From assembly GCA_934359255.1 (NCBI GenBank), contig CAKRLG010000013.1, forward strand, positions 1-60,278: a stretch of DNA of 60,278 nucleotides. The letters run 5' to 3'. A program made the translations under genes and the position numbers. The notes beneath the pieces were generated by a model, which ran no database searches, was not told the origin of the DNA, and saw only the letters and a program-made list of their open reading frames with translations. Positions within the stretch are counted from its first letter, which is position 1. Each line of letters starts with the position of its first letter. Positions 8,300-16,236 of this stretch are shown here, one piece after another. The DNA comes from an uncultured Ruminococcus sp. (GTDB lineage: Bacteria > Bacillota > Clostridia > Lachnospirales > Lachnospiraceae).

Positions 8300-9792
8300 T
8301 GAAAAAACAGTATACCAGGATTATAAAAATTGTAATCCAGATTCTGTTTTTTCTGTGGATACCGGAGTCTTTTGCTGCCAGCCTGTATGCGGTAAAAAAG
8401 CTGATCCATGCGGTTTCGGTGATGGATTTTACTTATGCGCGGGAACCGGTTCTTATACTTCTGGGAACCGTTCTGACAACAGCTGTTTTCGGGCGGTATT
8501 ACTGCGGATACATCTGCAGCTTTGGCGCGGTACAGGATCTGAGTTATGATATCGGAAAACGGATACGAAAAAAGAAAAAATGTATGGTTCCGGTAAAAAC
8601 AGACAAAATCCTTTCCAAACTGAAATATCTTGTTCTGGTGATTGTGGCAGCGGGTACTGTCCGGAATAAAAATCTGCCGGAGTGGATCAGTCCATGGAGT
8701 GGATTTGGCAGTTTGCTGGCTTTGGTGAAAGGAAATCTCAGCAGAGACAATCTGATCTCAGTAGGGGTTCTGACATTCCTTGTTGTTCTGGGAGTGTCTG
8801 CCGTATGTTTCAGAGCATTTTGCAGATATTTGTGCCCGATGGGAGCAATATATACACTGCTTTCCTTTTTTTCCTCGGATAGAAGAAAGCGAAGCTGTAA
8901 AAACAGCGGAGATTGTTCGATCTGTCCGTATCAGTGCAAACAGCAGAAAAGGAACCGCTGGGGTCTTGTGGTGACCATACTTGTCTTTTCCTGCATGAAT
9001 CTGTATCTGTTAAAAGCAACGGGAAATGAAACGGCAAGCGGAACAGCAGATGTAAAAGTGACAGAGAAAGGGTCGTATACAGATGGAACGTATACAGGAA
9101 CCGGTAATGGATTCCGTGGTAAGATCGATGTGACGGTCACTATTAAAAATGGAAATATTTCTGATGTGCAGGTGCAGGATTATGAAGATGATGCTACTTA
9201 TATGCAGAGCGTTATCAGAGAGCTGATTCCGAAAGTGCTGAAAGAACAATCAACAGAGGTGGATACGGTTTCCGGTGCGACCTACAGCAGCAAAGGACTC
9301 CTGAAAGCTGTAGATCAGGCGATTTATCCGGAAAAAACAGAAAACGGAACAGATGTCACGAGTCAGATCCGGCTGAAAGACGGTAACTATGAGGGAACAG
9401 CCAATGGTTTTCGCGGAGAAATCAAAGTAGAAGTTACGGTAAAAGATCAGAAAGCAGAAAAAATCAGAATTCTATCTTATTATGACAATGAGGAATATCT
9501 TTTCCATGTGGCACCGGCAGTGATCACAGAAGTGCTGGAAAATAAACCGCTGGATACCGATACTGTTTCGGGCGCGACATACAGCTGTAATGGTCTGACC
9601 AGAGCCATAGAAAATGCGTTGCAGGTAAAGGAAGATACCTATACCATTCTGGAAGCAAAGCCGCGTGCGGAAAAACATAAGAAAGCGCACCATCAGGTTC
9701 AGAAATTCGTAGAATCGGAGGAACAGTACGAAGAACTTGTGGAAAAATACAAAGAACTGATTTACGATTCCAACGGAAAGAAAAAAGAATAA
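8296..9792 (+). CDS. membrane 4Fe-4S protein with two FMN-binding domains (NapH/RnfG-like)
   Basis: Likely transmembrane electron carrier of 498 residues. The N-terminal 240 residues hold several membrane segments with Cys motifs of the NapH/NosR ferredoxin type (CGYICSFGA near 76 and CRYLCPMGA near 176). CKNSGDCSICPYQCKQ near 198-213 can bind a 4Fe-4S cluster. After one more membrane helix come two tandem FMN_bind domains (about 260-350 and 355-440), each with the flavinylation motif SGATYS, near residues 323 and 425, where ApbE would attach FMN to Thr. No apbE is in the window. The start overlaps the flavoprotein stop, so electrons may pass from cytosolic flavin through Fe-S to extracytoplasmic FMN; the final acceptor is unknown. 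Confidence 0.85.
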   Translation: MMKKQYTRIIKIVIQILFFLWIPESFAASLYAVKKLIHAVSVMDFTYAREPVLILLGTVLTTAVFGRYYCGYICSFGAVQDLSYDIGKRIRKKKKCMVPVKTDKILSKLKYLVLVIVAAGTVRNKNLPEWISPWSGFGSLLALVKGNLSRDNLISVGVLTFLVVLGVSAVCFRAFCRYLCPMGAIYTLLSFFSSDRRKRSCKNSGDCSICPYQCKQQKRNRWGLVVTILVFSCMNLYLLKATGNETASGTADVKVTEKGSYTDGTYTGTGNGFRGKIDVTVTIKNGNISDVQVQDYEDDATYMQSVIRELIPKVLKEQSTEVDTVSGATYSSKGLLKAVDQAIYPEKTENGTDVTSQIRLKDGNYEGTANGFRGEIKVEVTVKDQKAEKIRILSYYDNEEYLFHVAPAVITEVLENKPLDTDTVSGATYSCNGLTRAIENALQVKEDTYTILEAKPRAEKHKKAHHQVQKFVESEEQYEELVEKYKELIYDSNGKKKE

Positions 9793-9801
9793 AAAGTGAT
9801 A

Positions 9802-9848
9802 AAAAGGAGTTTTCAAAAAACGTTTGTATGTTATTGAAAACTCCTTTT
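9802..9848. terminator. bidirectional terminator between convergent genes
   Basis: A perfect 15-bp stem, AAAAGGAGTTTTCAA (9802-9816) with TTGAAAACTCCTTTT (9834-9848), lies between the converging electron-transfer operon and the DUF5808 gene. T tracts flank it on both strands. Confidence 0.85.
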
Positions 9849-9864
9849 GTGTTTTGCTCGGTTA

Positions 9865-11277
9865 TCAGTTATCAAACATATGATCTTTCAACTCTTGATA
9901 CCAGTTCTCTGTCTGTGCCCCGGTCTCAGCTGTGATAAATACGGTATATTGATCCGTCTGAATGGAAAGAACCGGTGATTTATCCAGTTGTACATACATT
10001 CTGCACGGACCGGTTTTCTTTCCTCTAAACACACCGAGCAGCTGATGCCCGTCAGCGGATCCGTTGGAGCGGACGAAGGAATCGTCCGGCAGGCTGTCCA
10101 GAAGCTGCAGATCCAGGATCTCGTCTGTAGAGAAAGAAGTGTCAGTGTAACCGGAAGTGATAGAAACCTGTGTGCCATCGATGGTCATCCGCATCGGAAC
10201 AAAATCCATGCGTATGAACAGTCCACACATCCAGATCAGAAGTCCGGCTACTACAACGAACATGCTGACTGTGAGGATTTTTCCGGCAGGTCTTCCCATA
10301 TTAGTGGTGAAATTCGTGGTGCAAAAACGGTCAGGAACCATAAACCTTGGATCAGCCGGATTGTCATACCAGCCGTTTCGCCAGTAATAATCGTCATCTA
10401 CATACATCGGTTCGTCATCGGTGGCAAGGATCTGAGCTTTTTTCTTCCGTAACCGGAAATATATCACGAAGATCACAACAATCGGGACCGTCTGGAAGAT
10501 AAAAAAGAGCAGGTGTGACCACCAGTACCATTCCAGATCATTTGCAAGGAAAAAGATCTCACTGATAAATGCCAGACTGTTACACAGACTGTAGAAGAAA
10601 AACATCCGGGACCAGTAACGGTGTTCCTGGGTGTTGATCGCCACATTGATCTCCGTATGGGCACTGTAGATTCGGTTACCGGTTTTCGAGTAGCCCCAGG
10701 CGAGCAGAAGAAAGAACAGCCAGAGGACGATCCAGGTAATCAGGAAGATCCCGCCGGTGGTATCGGTGAAGATATAGCTACGGATACGGGAGAAAAACAA
10801 CGGGATAAAAACCATCACCAGTGGAAGCAGATGCCAGTACAGAGGGAGCGCTGCCTTCTGGGTATGTACGGCAGTACGGGTGTCGGCCGCTGCAGTAAAA
10901 GGTTCTTCGGTTGTATTTCCCAGTCCCTGTTCCAGCTTCAGAAGATACAGCTGACGGTGGGCACTGTACAGTAAAGAAACTGCACGAATCAGAAATACAC
11001 AAAACCAGATACACCAGAGCGTTATGCCTATAGAAGCCAGCCAGAAAAATGGAATGGCGACTACAACGCCAAGAATCAGATGCAGCAGATAAAACTGTCT
11101 GGTATGTTTTTTATAGCTGTCTGTCAGCTGGGCCACCGGAGACAGAGAGACAGCAGACTCCGGCAGATGAACACCGAGGAGCATTCCGTTACGATACGTT
11201 GCCGAACTGCCATAAACCGCCCAGGTAATGCCGACCATGATCAGATCGGTAATTGCAAGAATCCAAAAGAGCATCAT
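9865..11277 (-). CDS. DUF5808-type polytopic membrane protein
   Basis: Membrane protein of about 470 residues with several hydrophobic segments. A conserved aromatic block, YYWRNGWYDNPADPRFMVPDRF (about residues 303-324), is the hallmark of DUF5808/DUF1648-type proteins that accompany YtrA-like regulators. The C-terminus, after the last membrane pair, is a PH-like extracytoplasmic tail. ATG 11277 overlaps the upstream gntR stop (ATGATG over TGA), fixing the start; a longer frame to 11316 lies inside gntR. It is probably controlled by that regulator. Function is unknown; envelope-antibiotic sensing or response is the usual guess. Confidence 0.75.
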   Translation of the reverse strand: MMLFWILAITDLIMVGITWAVYGSSATYRNGMLLGVHLPESAVSLSPVAQLTDSYKKHTRQFYLLHLILGVVVAIPFFWLASIGITLWCIWFCVFLIRAVSLLYSAHRQLYLLKLEQGLGNTTEEPFTAAADTRTAVHTQKAALPLYWHLLPLVMVFIPLFFSRIRSYIFTDTTGGIFLITWIVLWLFFLLLAWGYSKTGNRIYSAHTEINVAINTQEHRYWSRMFFFYSLCNSLAFISEIFFLANDLEWYWWSHLLFFIFQTVPIVVIFVIYFRLRKKKAQILATDDEPMYVDDDYYWRNGWYDNPADPRFMVPDRFCTTNFTTNMGRPAGKILTVSMFVVVAGLLIWMCGLFIRMDFVPMRMTIDGTQVSITSGYTDTSFSTDEILDLQLLDSLPDDSFVRSNGSADGHQLLGVFRGKKTGPCRMYVQLDKSPVLSIQTDQYTVFITAETGAQTENWYQELKDHMFDN

Positions 11278-11663
11278 TCCACAGCCACCTCCATTTCCAC
11301 GAACACCTTGCTGCAAAGCCTAAGAAAATCTTCCCGGTTCATGCCGCGGATCCGGGCTTCCGCACTTAAAAGTTCCAGTTCGTCCTCCAGCTTTTCCTGA
11401 AAAAGAGAAGAAGATTCCTTATTTTCCGGAATGTGAACGATACTTCCCAGACGCCGATCAGTATAGAGAAACCCTTCATTTTTTAATAACTGATAGGCTT
11501 TACTCACCGTCATGGTATTGATACCAAGATCGGCAGCCATCTGTCGCACGGTGGGAAGGGATTCACCTTCGGTCAGTTCCCCTTTGCCGATGCCTTTTAC
11601 AAGCTGGTTGCGAAGCTGCAGATACAGAGGAATCTGCGAAAGTGTATTGATTTTTATGATCAT
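11274..11663 (-). CDS. GntR family regulator, YtrA subfamily
   Basis: Compact 129-residue repressor. An N-terminal winged helix (PLYLQLRNQLVKGIGKGEL, PTVRQMAADLGINTMTVSKAY) recognises DNA. The effector part is only a short helical tail of about 50 residues, as in YtrA, which acts on ABC or membrane-protein genes in response to cell-wall-active compounds. A strong AAGGAGG precedes ATG 11663. It is co-transcribed with the DUF5808 membrane protein, with start and stop overlapping. The promoter contains a perfect inverted repeat, so autoregulation is likely. Confidence 0.9.
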   Translation of the reverse strand: MIIKINTLSQIPLYLQLRNQLVKGIGKGELTEGESLPTVRQMAADLGINTMTVSKAYQLLKNEGFLYTDRRLGSIVHIPENKESSSLFQEKLEDELELLSAEARIRGMNREDFLRLCSKVFVEMEVAVE

Positions 11664-11682
11664 GAAAACACCTCCTTGTATT

Positions 11683-11714
11683 TTGTATTATAACACACGA
11701 TACAAATAATACAA
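11683..11714 (-). promoter_or_regulatory. gntR promoter with overlapping operator
   Basis: Read on the minus strand, TTGTAT (11714-11709) and TATAAT (11692-11687) are 16 bases apart. A perfect 9-bp inverted repeat, TTGTATTAT (11683-11691) and ATAATACAA (11706-11714), covers both hexamers and is the obvious site for the GntR protein. Confidence 0.7.
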
Positions 11715-11726
11715 TAGAAAATGTAT

Positions 11727-11755
11727 TTGACGAAAAGTTTTTCCTGTGGTAGACT
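11727..11755 (+). promoter_or_regulatory. rnpB promoter
   Basis: TTGACG (11727-11732), a 17-base spacer and TAGACT (11750-11755) place the transcript start near 11762, exactly where the RNase P RNA helix P1 begins. Confidence 0.75.
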
Positions 11756-11761
11756 GATTCG

Positions 11762-12109
11762 GTAAGTAGAATAAATGGTCGCGGCTGACAGAACCGAAAG
11801 GGGTCAGGTGAGGAAAGTCCGGGCTTCAAAGGGCAGGATGCCGGATAACGTCCGGTGGAGGTGACTCCAAGGCCAGTGCAACAGAAATAAACCGCCAGGT
11901 TCGCCTGGTAAGGGTGGAAAGGCAGTGTAAGAGACTACCGCCTGTCTGGTGACAGAGAGGGCACATGTAAACCCCATCCGAAGCAAGACCGAACAAAAAA
12001 CTATGTGGCTGCCCGTCACGTTTTTAGGTAGGTCGCTGAAGCCTGCTGGCAACAGCAGGATTAGATAGATGACCATTCAAGACATAACCCGGCTTATCGT
12101 TCTGCTTAC
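11762..12109 (+). ncRNA. rnpB: RNase P RNA
   Basis: Catalytic RNA that matures tRNA 5' ends. Conserved blocks in order are GAGGAAAGTCCGGGC (11811-11825), ACAGAAATAAACCGCC (11881-11896), AGAGACTACCGCC (about 11930-11942), and the 3' block with GATAGATGACC and CATAACCCGGCTTA (12064-12096). The ends GTAAGTAGAA (11762-11771) and TTCTGCTTAC (12100-12109) pair as helix P1. Length of about 348 suits the ancestral type A form of Clostridia. Confidence 0.95.
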
Positions 12110-12125
12110 TTTCACAGAATATGGC

Positions 12126-12171
12126 TGTCGTCCGAAACATGAAAAGAAGTGTTCCGGACGGCAGTTTTTTT
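12126..12171 (+). terminator. terminator downstream of rnpB
   Basis: The stem TGTCGTCCGAAACA with TGTTCCGGACGGCA (allowing wobbles) is followed by seven T residues ending at 12171. Confidence 0.85.
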
Positions 12172-12261
12172 ACGTGAGCAACGAGTCAAAGTCTGTGCTT
12201 GCACAAGACCTTGACGACTGCTGCGATAATGAGTAAAATTCGCGAAGCGTATTTTATCTCG
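12172..12261 (+). repeat. dispersed intergenic repeat R2, copy 1, with 3' hairpin
   Basis: The block from ACGTGAGCAACGAG to TGCTGCGATAA (12172-12229) recurs at 42614-42671 and, inverted and shorter, at 50628-50669. Directly after it, GAGTAAAATTCGC and GCGTATTTTATCTC form a hairpin, and the same layout follows copy 2. No coding frame. Confidence 0.7.
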
Positions 12262-12385
12262 TTACTGTATTGCCTGAATGAAAACCGATTCACAAAAAAG
12301 AGAGAATATGGCATAATAATAGAAGAAAATATTGTCGCGGAATTGTAATTGCACAGGAACGGCAGGAGGGAGAAAACGGAAAATT

Positions 12386-12961
12386 ATGAAAAATATTATA
12401 CTCGCATCCCAGTCCCCAAGACGAAGAGAACTTTTAACACAGATCGGATTAGAATTCGAAGTACATCCGGCAGGCGGTGAGGAAATCATCACAAGCACAG
12501 ATCCTGTGGAAGTGGTAAAATCGTTATCGACACAGAAAGCAGCTGCGGTGAAGGAAGAGCTGGAGCCACAGTTACCGGAAAACTGGCTGGTGATCGGTGC
12601 GGATACCATTGTGGTTTATGACGGGAAGATCCTTGGGAAACCAAAAGATGAGACAGATGCGATCCGTATGCTTACGATGCTGCAGGGGCAGACTCACAGT
12701 GTATATACCGGTGTGACACTGCTGGAGGAAGGAAAACAGACAACCTTTGCGGAAGAGACAAAAGTATCCATGTACCCGATGACAGAGGAAGAGATTACAT
12801 GGTATGTCAGCACGAAAGAGCCGATGGATAAAGCAGGAGCCTACGGGATCCAGGGTCTTTGTGCACGATTTGTAAAAGAGATCCGGGGAGACTATAACAA
12901 TGTCGTGGGACTTCCGGTAGGACGGATCTATCAGAAACTGAAAAAAGAAGAATCCATTTGA
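12386..12961 (+). CDS. maf: Maf-like nucleoside triphosphate pyrophosphatase
   Basis: House-cleaning pyrophosphatase that hydrolyses dTTP/UTP or modified nucleotides, also linked to septum control. The 191 residues carry the family start (ILASQSPRRRELL, residues 4-16), GADTIVVYDGKILGKPKD (about 70-87) with the catalytic Asp, and GAYGIQGLCARFV near 151-163. The open frame extends upstream to 12332, but family proteins begin MKxIILAS, so ATG 12386 is chosen, although AGGAGGG is 15 bases away. A thioesterase gene follows. Confidence 0.9.
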   Translation: MKNIILASQSPRRRELLTQIGLEFEVHPAGGEEIITSTDPVEVVKSLSTQKAAAVKEELEPQLPENWLVIGADTIVVYDGKILGKPKDETDAIRMLTMLQGQTHSVYTGVTLLEEGKQTTFAEETKVSMYPMTEEEITWYVSTKEPMDKAGAYGIQGLCARFVKEIRGDYNNVVGLPVGRIYQKLKKEESI

Positions 12962-13083
12962 ACATAAAAATGTTGAAGTGAGAGAAAACGATTTGCGATG
13001 GTGCATTTTAAAATTGAAATCGCAAAAATGTGGAGAAAAACGACAGAACAGAAATGTATGGGACAGAAAGGGAAGAGACACAG

Positions 13084-13533
13084 ATGGAAATGACAGAACA
13101 ATACCCGGGTTACGATCATCGGGTGCAATATTATGAGACGGATCAGATGGGATGCGTGCATCATTCCAACTATATCCGCTGGTTCGAGGAAAGCCGCAGC
13201 GATTATCTGGCATATCTCGGTATGGATTATGACAAAATGGAAGCCGCAGGTGTGATCAGCCCGGTACTGACGGTGGAGGCAGCCTATCGCTCCATGACAC
13301 GGTACGGGGAAGAAGTGCATATCGAAGTGTCGGTGAAAAAGTACAACGGCGTGAAAATCTTTCTGGAATATCATATCAAAGATAAAAAAGATGGTACCCT
13401 GCGTTGCAGCGGACAGACCAGCCACTGCTTCTTAAACAGAGAGGGAAAACCATTATCCCTGAAAAAAGAAAAACCGGAGTGGCATGAGATCCTGAACAGA
13501 GAATGTGAACGGGCACAGGAACAAATCGGATAA
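13084..13533 (+). CDS. acyl-CoA thioesterase, 4HBT (hotdog) fold, YbgC/FadM-like
   Basis: A single hotdog domain of about 149 residues with the catalytic-loop motif YYETDQMGCVHHSNYIRWFEE near residues 13-33. The Asp and adjacent backbone of this motif act in 4-hydroxybenzoyl-CoA thioesterase-type enzymes, so the likely reaction is hydrolysis of an acyl-CoA or acyl-ACP. The frame is open from GTG 13030, but homologues start close to the YYETD motif, favouring ATG 13084 or 13090. It lies downstream of maf with a 120-bp gap; substrate is unknown. Confidence 0.85.
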   Translation: MEMTEQYPGYDHRVQYYETDQMGCVHHSNYIRWFEESRSDYLAYLGMDYDKMEAAGVISPVLTVEAAYRSMTRYGEEVHIEVSVKKYNGVKIFLEYHIKDKKDGTLRCSGQTSHCFLNREGKPLSLKKEKPEWHEILNRECERAQEQIG

Positions 13534-13673
13534 CAGAGGGAAGAACCCTCCGGAAAATGAAAAAGCAGAAAAAGTACGGATAACAGCCCACATAAAAATA
13601 GAAAGAAGAGATCCAGTACGCAACGAATCCACAATTACAGGAAACAAATCCCATATTTTTCAGTGCCGCAGCA

Positions 13674-13691
13674 TGCTATACTGAGTATAGC
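13674..13691 (+). promoter_or_regulatory. candidate extended -10 promoter with overlapping palindrome, upstream of GH36 gene
   Basis: TG-C-TATACT (13674-13682) is an extended -10 box. The palindrome GCTATAC-tga-GTATAGC (13675-13691) covers it, suggesting a repressor site. The leader to the GH36 ATG would be about 105 bases. No regulator gene is adjacent. Confidence 0.45.
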
Positions 13692-13796
13692 CTGTGAATG
13701 GAAAACAGACTGCAAAACATAACGGTGAATGTGAAAAACAGTGATGTAAAAACAATAAACTGTGACACAGACAGGGCGATAAAAAGGAGGACGAAC

Positions 13797-15989
13797 ATGG
13801 CACTTTATATTGATGAACAGAAAAAACTTTTTACGTTGTCAACAAAAAATACAAGCTATCAGATGATGGCAGATAAATATCTGGTGTTAAATCACCTGTA
13901 CTATGGAGAAAATATCGGTCAGGACGATATGAGCTATCTTTTAGACTATCAGGACAGGGGATTTTCCGGAAACCCTTACGAGGCAGGAAATGAGAGAGAC
14001 TATTCTCTTGATTCCAGACCACAGGAATACTCCACCAACGGTGTGGGAGATTACCGTATCAACAGTGTGAGCGTGATCAACGGGGACGGAAGCGATGCCG
14101 CAGACTGGCGTTACGTGGGATATAGCACCGAAAAAGGCAAGTATGCGATCCCTGGAATGCCGGCATTGTATGGCGAAGAAAGCGATGCCGATACCCTGAT
14201 CGTGGAACTGGCAGATAAAGTAACCGGACTGCATGCATTTTTATACTACAGTGTGTGGGAAGAAAGAGATATCATTACCCGTTGCGTAAAATTCGTAAAT
14301 CAGGGTACCGATGGGATCGTGCTGACAAAAGCCGCTTCCATGAATCTGGATCTGATGAGCGGTGACTGGGAACTGATGCATTTTCACGGAAGACACAATC
14401 TGGAACGCCAGATGGAACGGTTACCGCTGATGCGTGGAAAGATGACCGTGGAAAGTGTCAGAGGAGCATCCAGCCACCAGCATAATCCATTTGTCATCCT
14501 GTGCAGCAAAGATACCACCGAAGAAGCGGGACCATGTTATGGAACGGCACTGGTTTACAGCGGAAACTTCTCGATCGAAGCAGAAAAAGACCAGATGGGT
14601 CAGACCAGACTGACTGCCGGCATCAACAGCCAGAGATTTGCGTGGACACTGGAAGCCGGAGCAGAGTTCTGGACACCGGAGGCTGTCATGACCTACAGCA
14701 GCGAAGGATTCGAAAAAATGAGTTCAAACTTCCATCATACCTTCCGGGAACATCTGTGCCGTGGCAAATACAAACATGAGAGACGTCCGGTGCTGATCAA
14801 CAACTGGGAAGCAACCTACTTTGATTTTGATAAAGAAAAGATCCTGAATATTGCAAAAGGTGCATCTGAACTTGGCGTGGAGATGCTGGTCCTTGATGAC
14901 GGCTGGTTTGGAAAACGTGACGGAGACGTCAGCGGACTGGGTGACTGGTATGTCAATACCGACAAACTGGAAGGTGGTCTGAAACCAATCGCAGACGGAA
15001 TCAATGCTATGGGTATGAAGTTCGGTCTCTGGTTTGAGCCGGAATGTATCTCCGAGGATAGTGATCTCTACCGTGCACATCCGGACTGGGCGATCCAGAT
15101 TCCGGGAAGACAGCCGAACAGAAGCCGTTACCAGCTGATCCTGGATATGGGAAGAGAAGATGTCCGGGATTATCTGTACGAACGCATGACGGCGATCCTT
15201 GACAGTGCCAATATCGAATATGTCAAATGGGATATGAACCGTCACATCAGTGATGTTTACAGTGCCGTTTTGCCAAAAGAACGCCAGGGAGAGGCAAGCC
15301 ATCGCTACATGCTGGGTCTGTATGATCTGCTGGAACGTCTGGTGAGCCGTTATCCGAACCTGTTACTGGAAGGCTGCAGCGGCGGCGGTGGACGTTTTGA
15401 TCTTGGTATGCTGTATTATTCCCCACAGATCTGGTGCAGTGATGATACCGATGCAGTAGAACGTCTCAGTGTCCAGTACGGAACATCCTTCTGCTATCCG
15501 ATCTCAGCAGTCGGTTCCCATGTATCCGCTGTTCCGAACCACCAGACCGGCCGTATCACTCCGGTAGAAACCAGAGGAACCGTAGCCATGGCAGGAAGTT
15601 TCGGATACGAACTGGATCTGAACCTGTTAAGCGACGGAGAAAAAGAAGAGGTCAAAGAACAGATCAAAACCTTTAAGAAATACTATAATCTGACCCATGA
15701 AGGCGAATACTACCGTCTGACCAATCCGATGGAAAACCGTCTGTACGCAGCCTGGGAGTTTGTATCTCAGGATCAGAGCGAGGCTCTGGTACATGGCATG
15801 CAGATCCTGGCACAGCCAAGTGGTCCGTCCATCCACATCCCGGTAAGAGGGCTGAAAGCGGATGCCATGTATGAGGTAAACGGCGAACTGGTAAGAAGCG
15901 GTCGCGCCCTGATGCACGGCGGCCTGAACTTCCCACGCCAGACAGGGGATTTCAAAGCGGTGGAGTTTTATCTGAAAGAGGTAAAATAA
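13797..15989 (+). CDS. alpha-galactosidase, glycoside hydrolase family 36
   Basis: A 730-residue enzyme expected to release terminal alpha-1,6-galactose from raffinose, stachyose or melibiose. The order is an N-terminal beta-sandwich (about 1-320), a (beta/alpha)8 barrel with LVLDDGWFGKRDGD near 362-375, the nucleophile motif KWDMNR near 477-482, and GCSGGGGRFDLGMLYYSPQ then CSDDTD near 546-551 with the acid/base Asp, and a C-terminal beta domain. There is no signal peptide, so it is intracellular. ATG 13797 follows AAGGAGG at ideal spacing; the frame upstream to 13698 is leader. A GH4 alpha-galactosidase lies downstream, but no sugar transporter is adjacent. Confidence 0.95.
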   Translation: MALYIDEQKKLFTLSTKNTSYQMMADKYLVLNHLYYGENIGQDDMSYLLDYQDRGFSGNPYEAGNERDYSLDSRPQEYSTNGVGDYRINSVSVINGDGSDAADWRYVGYSTEKGKYAIPGMPALYGEESDADTLIVELADKVTGLHAFLYYSVWEERDIITRCVKFVNQGTDGIVLTKAASMNLDLMSGDWELMHFHGRHNLERQMERLPLMRGKMTVESVRGASSHQHNPFVILCSKDTTEEAGPCYGTALVYSGNFSIEAEKDQMGQTRLTAGINSQRFAWTLEAGAEFWTPEAVMTYSSEGFEKMSSNFHHTFREHLCRGKYKHERRPVLINNWEATYFDFDKEKILNIAKGASELGVEMLVLDDGWFGKRDGDVSGLGDWYVNTDKLEGGLKPIADGINAMGMKFGLWFEPECISEDSDLYRAHPDWAIQIPGRQPNRSRYQLILDMGREDVRDYLYERMTAILDSANIEYVKWDMNRHISDVYSAVLPKERQGEASHRYMLGLYDLLERLVSRYPNLLLEGCSGGGGRFDLGMLYYSPQIWCSDDTDAVERLSVQYGTSFCYPISAVGSHVSAVPNHQTGRITPVETRGTVAMAGSFGYELDLNLLSDGEKEEVKEQIKTFKKYYNLTHEGEYYRLTNPMENRLYAAWEFVSQDQSEALVHGMQILAQPSGPSIHIPVRGLKADAMYEVNGELVRSGRALMHGGLNFPRQTGDFKAVEFYLKEVK

Positions 15990-16006
15990 AGAAGCATAAG
16001 AACCAT

Positions 16007-16040
16007 AAAAGAGCTGCGAAGTGGATTCGCGGCTCTTTTT
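16007..16040 (+). terminator. terminator after GH36 gene
   Basis: AAAAGAGCTGCGAA (16007-16020) pairs with TTCGCGGCTCTTTT (16026-16039), with one wobble, followed by T. Confidence 0.85.
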
Positions 16041-16236
16041 AACGCGAACAACAGATTCTGTTTTGTGTAACATGCAACAAATCAACAACAAAATGGAAAC
16101 AAAACAGATAGGCTTTTTCACTTCATAAACATATAATAAACCTATAGCAAAACCGTAATTCATTCAATCGGGGGTAAAGACAGAAATGGAGTACGGAAAA
16201 CAACAAAATACATAGATTCTTACAGGAGGTATGAAG

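Noticed and set aside
12990..13026. Terminator between maf and the thioesterase
   Set aside because: A stem TTTGCGAT/ATCGCAAA is present, but the loop is long and no T tract follows.
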